Position numbers and translations under genes: made by a program. Under the pieces are notes generated by a model, which did no database searches, was not told the DNA's origin, and saw nothing but the letters and a program-made list of their open reading frames with translations. A DNA stretch of 64,000 bases from Paenibacillus sp. JNUCC32 (GTDB lineage Bacteria; Bacillota; Bacilli; Paenibacillales; Paenibacillaceae): contig NZ_CP062260.1 of the NCBI RefSeq assembly GCF_014863545.1, positions 2,604,001-2,668,000 of the forward strand, in the 5' to 3' direction. Positions 61,147-64,000 of the stretch are shown here, one piece after another (the first letter of the stretch is position 1; each line of letters begins with the position of its first letter).

Positions 61147-62706
61147 TCAGAACGTGCTCGCCTTCGTTGTGTCCGGACACCATCTGGCCGGTCGGTAATA
61201 TCGGATCAGGACCTCCATCGCTTCGGGTGTCCGCAGATGGGTAAGCGTTTCGAAGGCATACGCCCTGACGTAACGATCCTTGCTGAGAAGAGCTTGCTCT
61301 AGCGAATGGATGACGATGGGAACATCCTGTGGCGAGGCCGTTCGCAGCAATGACAAGGCTGCCGTATATCCGAGTTTGTTCAGGATATAACTTTGCTGCG
61401 TGTTGTCGTTATCCCGGGTTTCCGCTGTTCCGTCCCCCTCTTGCAGTATCGACTCTTCCAATATGTTGGCCAAGGCCTGGCACATTTCGCCTGCCTCACT
61501 CCCCATCATGCCCAGCGCTTCGATTGCGTTTCGACGAACCCAATCGCTCGGGTCCTGTAAGCATGCAATCAATGCAGACGAAACCTCACGCGTCGAAGGC
61601 ACAATCGCCCCTAACGCAAAAGCAGCAAGCGCTCTGCGCTTCTCGTCCGAATGTTCGAGCAGTGTCAGCAGTCCTGGAACGGCTCCAGCGCCGGCACTCT
61701 GCAGTCCGTAAGCCGCTCTTTCAGCGATTTGCCTTGTACCTTCGGACATAAGGCGCAGCAATTCATCGGTTCCTGCGGATCCCAGCCGGCCAAGCGCATA
61801 ACCGGCATTCAAAGCTACCGGCTCCTTGTCATTCAACATTCGGCCCAGTTCCGGAGCTAAGGAAGCGGCCTTCTCTCCTAACATTCCAACTTGATCCGCC
61901 GCCCTGGCGCGAATGACCTCGTCCTCGGATTTTAATTCTTCGGCCAATGGCTCGATCGGGACTTCGTCTTCCGTTGCCGAGAGGTTCGCCTGATCCGGTT
62001 CGCCGCGCATCCAGTTCCATACATCCCTCCAAAGATTCAAGTGCGCGTAAGGGGTTCCCCCCGTTAGCTTCATTTCGGTCCCTAGATGATTCCAGCTCGG
62101 CGATTCCGGCGTACGCAATCGAACGAATTGAAACTTCAGCATGTATCGATCCATGCCAGACACATTAAGCGAAGCTTTGTGCCACAAATCAAAATGCACC
62201 AAAACCATCGTCCCCGCTTTGCCGGTCGGGAGTATCGTCTCGCCTTGATCGCCTACGAACTTATCGTAGTATGCGGTACCGGGCATGATGGCGGTAGGTC
62301 CCATTTCCTCGGTGATATCCTGCATGTAATAAAATATCATCGCCCACCAAGGTCGGTGGCTGCGCATGCTGGACCAGTAACCGTCTTTATGCCACTGCCC
62401 GCCCCCCGGCAGCGGATCGCCCGGCTGATTGTAATGGCAATGCCGATGAGGATGCATGTAGTAGTCCGGTCCGAGCACGCTCGTCAAAGCCCCTTGAACG
62501 ACCGGCGTTTCGAAGAACTGCTGAATCTCGGGTACGCGGGGCAGGATGTTATTGCCGGGATTTCCTTCCTCGTGCAGTACGGCGTTGATTTTATCCCTGA
62601 CTTCAGCATGCAGCTGATCCGGCAATTCGTTATGAAGCACCACATACCCCTTCATGATAAACTGGCAGATTTGTTCATCCGTCAACAGCCATTGACTGTC
62701 CAACAT
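61147..62706 (-). CDS. PhyH-family dioxygenase fused to HEAT-repeat domain
   Basis: A 519-residue protein. Residues 1-230 are a PhyH dioxygenase with His106/Asp108 in WHKDGY, His176 in DLWHKAS and Arg187. Residues about 275-515 are five or six HEAT-like helical repeats (SEDEVIRARAADQVGMLGE; NDKEPVALNAGYALGRLGS; QDPSDWVRRNAIEALGMMGS). HEAT arrays bind proteins or nucleic acid, so the enzyme may act on a macromolecule or sit in a complex. The ATG follows GAGGAGGG; the frame opens 33 codons further upstream. It is divergent from the AraC gene at 62804. Confidence 0.88.
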   Translation of the reverse strand: MLDSQWLLTDEQICQFIMKGYVVLHNELPDQLHAEVRDKINAVLHEEGNPGNNILPRVPEIQQFFETPVVQGALTSVLGPDYYMHPHRHCHYNQPGDPLPGGGQWHKDGYWSSMRSHRPWWAMIFYYMQDITEEMGPTAIMPGTAYYDKFVGDQGETILPTGKAGTMVLVHFDLWHKASLNVSGMDRYMLKFQFVRLRTPESPSWNHLGTEMKLTGGTPYAHLNLWRDVWNWMRGEPDQANLSATEDEVPIEPLAEELKSEDEVIRARAADQVGMLGEKAASLAPELGRMLNDKEPVALNAGYALGRLGSAGTDELLRLMSEGTRQIAERAAYGLQSAGAGAVPGLLTLLEHSDEKRRALAAFALGAIVPSTREVSSALIACLQDPSDWVRRNAIEALGMMGSEAGEMCQALANILEESILQEGDGTAETRDNDNTQQSYILNKLGYTAALSLLRTASPQDVPIVIHSLEQALLSKDRYVRAYAFETLTHLRTPEAMEVLIRYYRPARWCPDTTKASTF

Positions 62707-62803
62707 CTCAATTCCCTCCTCAAGCATGAAATGAATTAGTGTTAGTATAGCAATGGCCGCGATCCCTGTATTTACATAAACGTCAGGCTTTTGTACAATC
62801 GTC

Positions 62804-63724
62804 ATGCGAATATTAATAGAATCTTTTCTTGAAGGATGTGGAAATGAATACGTGGATTTTGCCGTCTTCCATCCCTATGTGCTGTATGCCACCAGATACC
62901 CCTTTTCCAAAGGTCAAAGCAATAACAACCGCCACTGTTATTCGTCATCCCTTTATCTCATTACCGAGGGTCGGGGCATCGTTCGCACCCGTGGGCGAAC
63001 GCACATCACCGACCCAGGTTCCCTTGTGTACATACCGGCAGGTCAGCCGCATGATTGGATAGCGGACAGCCGGGATCCCATGGTCCATGTGTGCTGTTAT
63101 TTCGACTGGGCCCATGTGGACCGCAGGCATTTGGCCGATCACCCCAGCGTAATCTGTTATGACATGGCCCAACTGAATCCTTCCTATGTAGGTCCTGCTT
63201 TTCCTTACGCCCTACCCGAGTTCATGAGAGTAGAGAAAGTCAGCCTATGGAGCGATTGGTTTGAAAAATTCTACACCGGGAACCAGTATGAGAATGAGCA
63301 TACCTATATGCGCAGCGTGAAGACGCAGAGCCAATTCCTGCAATTCATTGAATACTTCCTTGCCTTCGCCCTGCAGGACGAGGCGATACCCGATCACAGA
63401 ATGTACAAGCTGCTGCAGCGTTTGGATCAGGATATCCTTCACGGCAAACTGCGGCCATTGGAAGCATATTATGAGGAGCTCCGGATCAGCAGAGGTTATT
63501 TCTTCGAATTGTTCAAGCGTTCGACGGGGCTGCCGCCGACGCAGTATATTAACCAGTTTCGCATCCATCGGGCCAAGGAGGATCTGCGCAATACGGACAT
63601 CAGCATTACCGAGATCGCCGAGAAGTTCGGCTTCTCATCCATCCATTATTTTTCGAAGCTGTTCCGTCAACTTAACGGACTGTCGCCCCTGGAGTATCGG
63701 AAACATCAGATGGAAGCCGACTGA
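62804..63724 (+). CDS. AraC-family transcriptional regulator (PhyH partner 3)
   Basis: A 306-residue regulator. The cupin half has YLITEGRGIVRTRGRTHIT and VYIPAGQPHDWI; the C-terminal helix-turn-helix has SRGYFFELFKRSTGLPP and GFSSIHYFSKLFRQLNGLSP. The ATG at 62804 lacks a ribosome site, so a GTG at 62852 could be the real start. The promoter region is shared with the PhyH-HEAT gene (97 bp). Confidence 0.82.
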   Translation: MRILIESFLEGCGNEYVDFAVFHPYVLYATRYPFSKGQSNNNRHCYSSSLYLITEGRGIVRTRGRTHITDPGSLVYIPAGQPHDWIADSRDPMVHVCCYFDWAHVDRRHLADHPSVICYDMAQLNPSYVGPAFPYALPEFMRVEKVSLWSDWFEKFYTGNQYENEHTYMRSVKTQSQFLQFIEYFLAFALQDEAIPDHRMYKLLQRLDQDILHGKLRPLEAYYEELRISRGYFFELFKRSTGLPPTQYINQFRIHRAKEDLRNTDISITEIAEKFGFSSIHYFSKLFRQLNGLSPLEYRKHQMEAD

Positions 63725-63849
63725 CGAACGAACTTCGCCCCAATCCGATGTATACCTCGATGCGTAACATCGCTTATAATGTACGATAATCAGGAATGGC
63801 ACACGCTCAGAATTAGGCGAAGGACCTAAACAGGAGAGGTTGGAATATA

Positions 63850-64000
63850 ATGCGCTTTTTATCGAACCTCGGCTCCTTTATCAACGCATGGCGGGATTAC
63901 CCGGCTGAAGAGAATACGGTGCTGGGGAGTCGCTACACCGTCCAAGAAATGATTGGCGAAGGAAGTTACGGCATCATCTATCAATGTCGGGATCAACAGA
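63850..64000 (+). CDS. Serine/threonine protein kinase, N-terminal part only
   Basis: The gene is cut by the right edge after 50 codons. It begins MRFLSNLGSF and reaches the glycine-rich ATP loop GEGSYGIIYQC, which marks a Hanks-type kinase. AGGAGAGG lies about ten bases before the ATG. The catalytic loop and any membrane or sensor domain are beyond the window. Confidence 0.72.
   Translation, partial: MRFLSNLGSFINAWRDYPAEENTVLGSRYTVQEMIGEGSYGIIYQCRDQQ

Noticed and set aside
1..64000. Search for CRISPR arrays, tRNA, rRNA, transposases and phage genes
   Set aside because: No regularly spaced repeats, cloverleaf sequences, rRNA segments, integrase or transposase motifs were seen.

Overview
The window looks like a chromosomal segment of a spore-forming, low-GC Gram-positive soil bacterium, most likely Paenibacillus. 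Signs are a GerA-type germinant-receptor operon, YesM/YesN-type two-component genes, several AraC regulators, LplB/LplC/lipoprotein-type carbohydrate ABC transporters, an SLH-domain protein, strong AGGAGG-type ribosome sites and many short A/T-flanked hairpin terminators. I found no rRNA, tRNA, CRISPR array, insertion sequence or prophage. Both edge genes are cut: a YesN-type response regulator at the left and a protein kinase at the right.

Layout. 1-3956: two-component system, then a PhyH dioxygenase divergent from an AraC regulator. 3988-7767: small cytosolic proteins of unknown function, one SUKH/SMI1-like. 8005-9624: an RNA ligase gene after a P-loop kinase-HD gene, which looks like an RNA end-healing and sealing cassette. 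9887-14684: carbohydrate ABC operon (LplB, LplC, binding lipoprotein) ending in a GntR/LacI hybrid regulator. 15115-18354: a 1079-residue secreted propeller protein. 18960-20707: a second AraC/PhyH divergent pair. 20790-21872: a deleted dihydrofolate-reductase-like pseudogene and a ribbon-helix-helix regulator with an 11-bp iteron operator. 22054-26282: gerA-gerC-small subunit-gerB. 26519-29847: small genes, a Gfo/Idh/MocA oxidoreductase and an atypical SDR. 30029-34609: complete trehalose operon treA-treP-treR.

34851-46631 is a carbohydrate utilisation locus. A membrane-bound AraC sensor-regulator lies upstream of lplB-lplC-binding protein-SGNH esterase-GH110-like alpha-galactosidase-GH95 alpha-fucosidase, all on the minus strand. 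CcpA (cre) boxes lie at both promoters. The enzyme set would suit a glycan carrying alpha-1,3-galactose and alpha-1,2-fucose. 46954-56147 holds DUF4253, SLH, amidohydrolase/histidine kinase/response regulator, methyltransferase, nucleotidyltransferase-like, phosphotransferase-like and SUKH genes. 56326-58771 holds a VanY-type carboxypeptidase and an HpaB-type flavin hydroxylase. 58856-63724 holds a GH38-like (DUF5054) hydrolase, a PhyH-HEAT fusion and its divergent AraC regulator, the third such pair.

The strongest candidates for under-described biology are the kinase-HD/RNA ligase cassette, the three AraC/PhyH modules (one fused to HEAT repeats), the fucosyl/galactosyl locus whose sensor gene seems to start at a rare ATT codon, and the RHH iteron promoter. 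All family assignments come from reading motifs; no searches were run.
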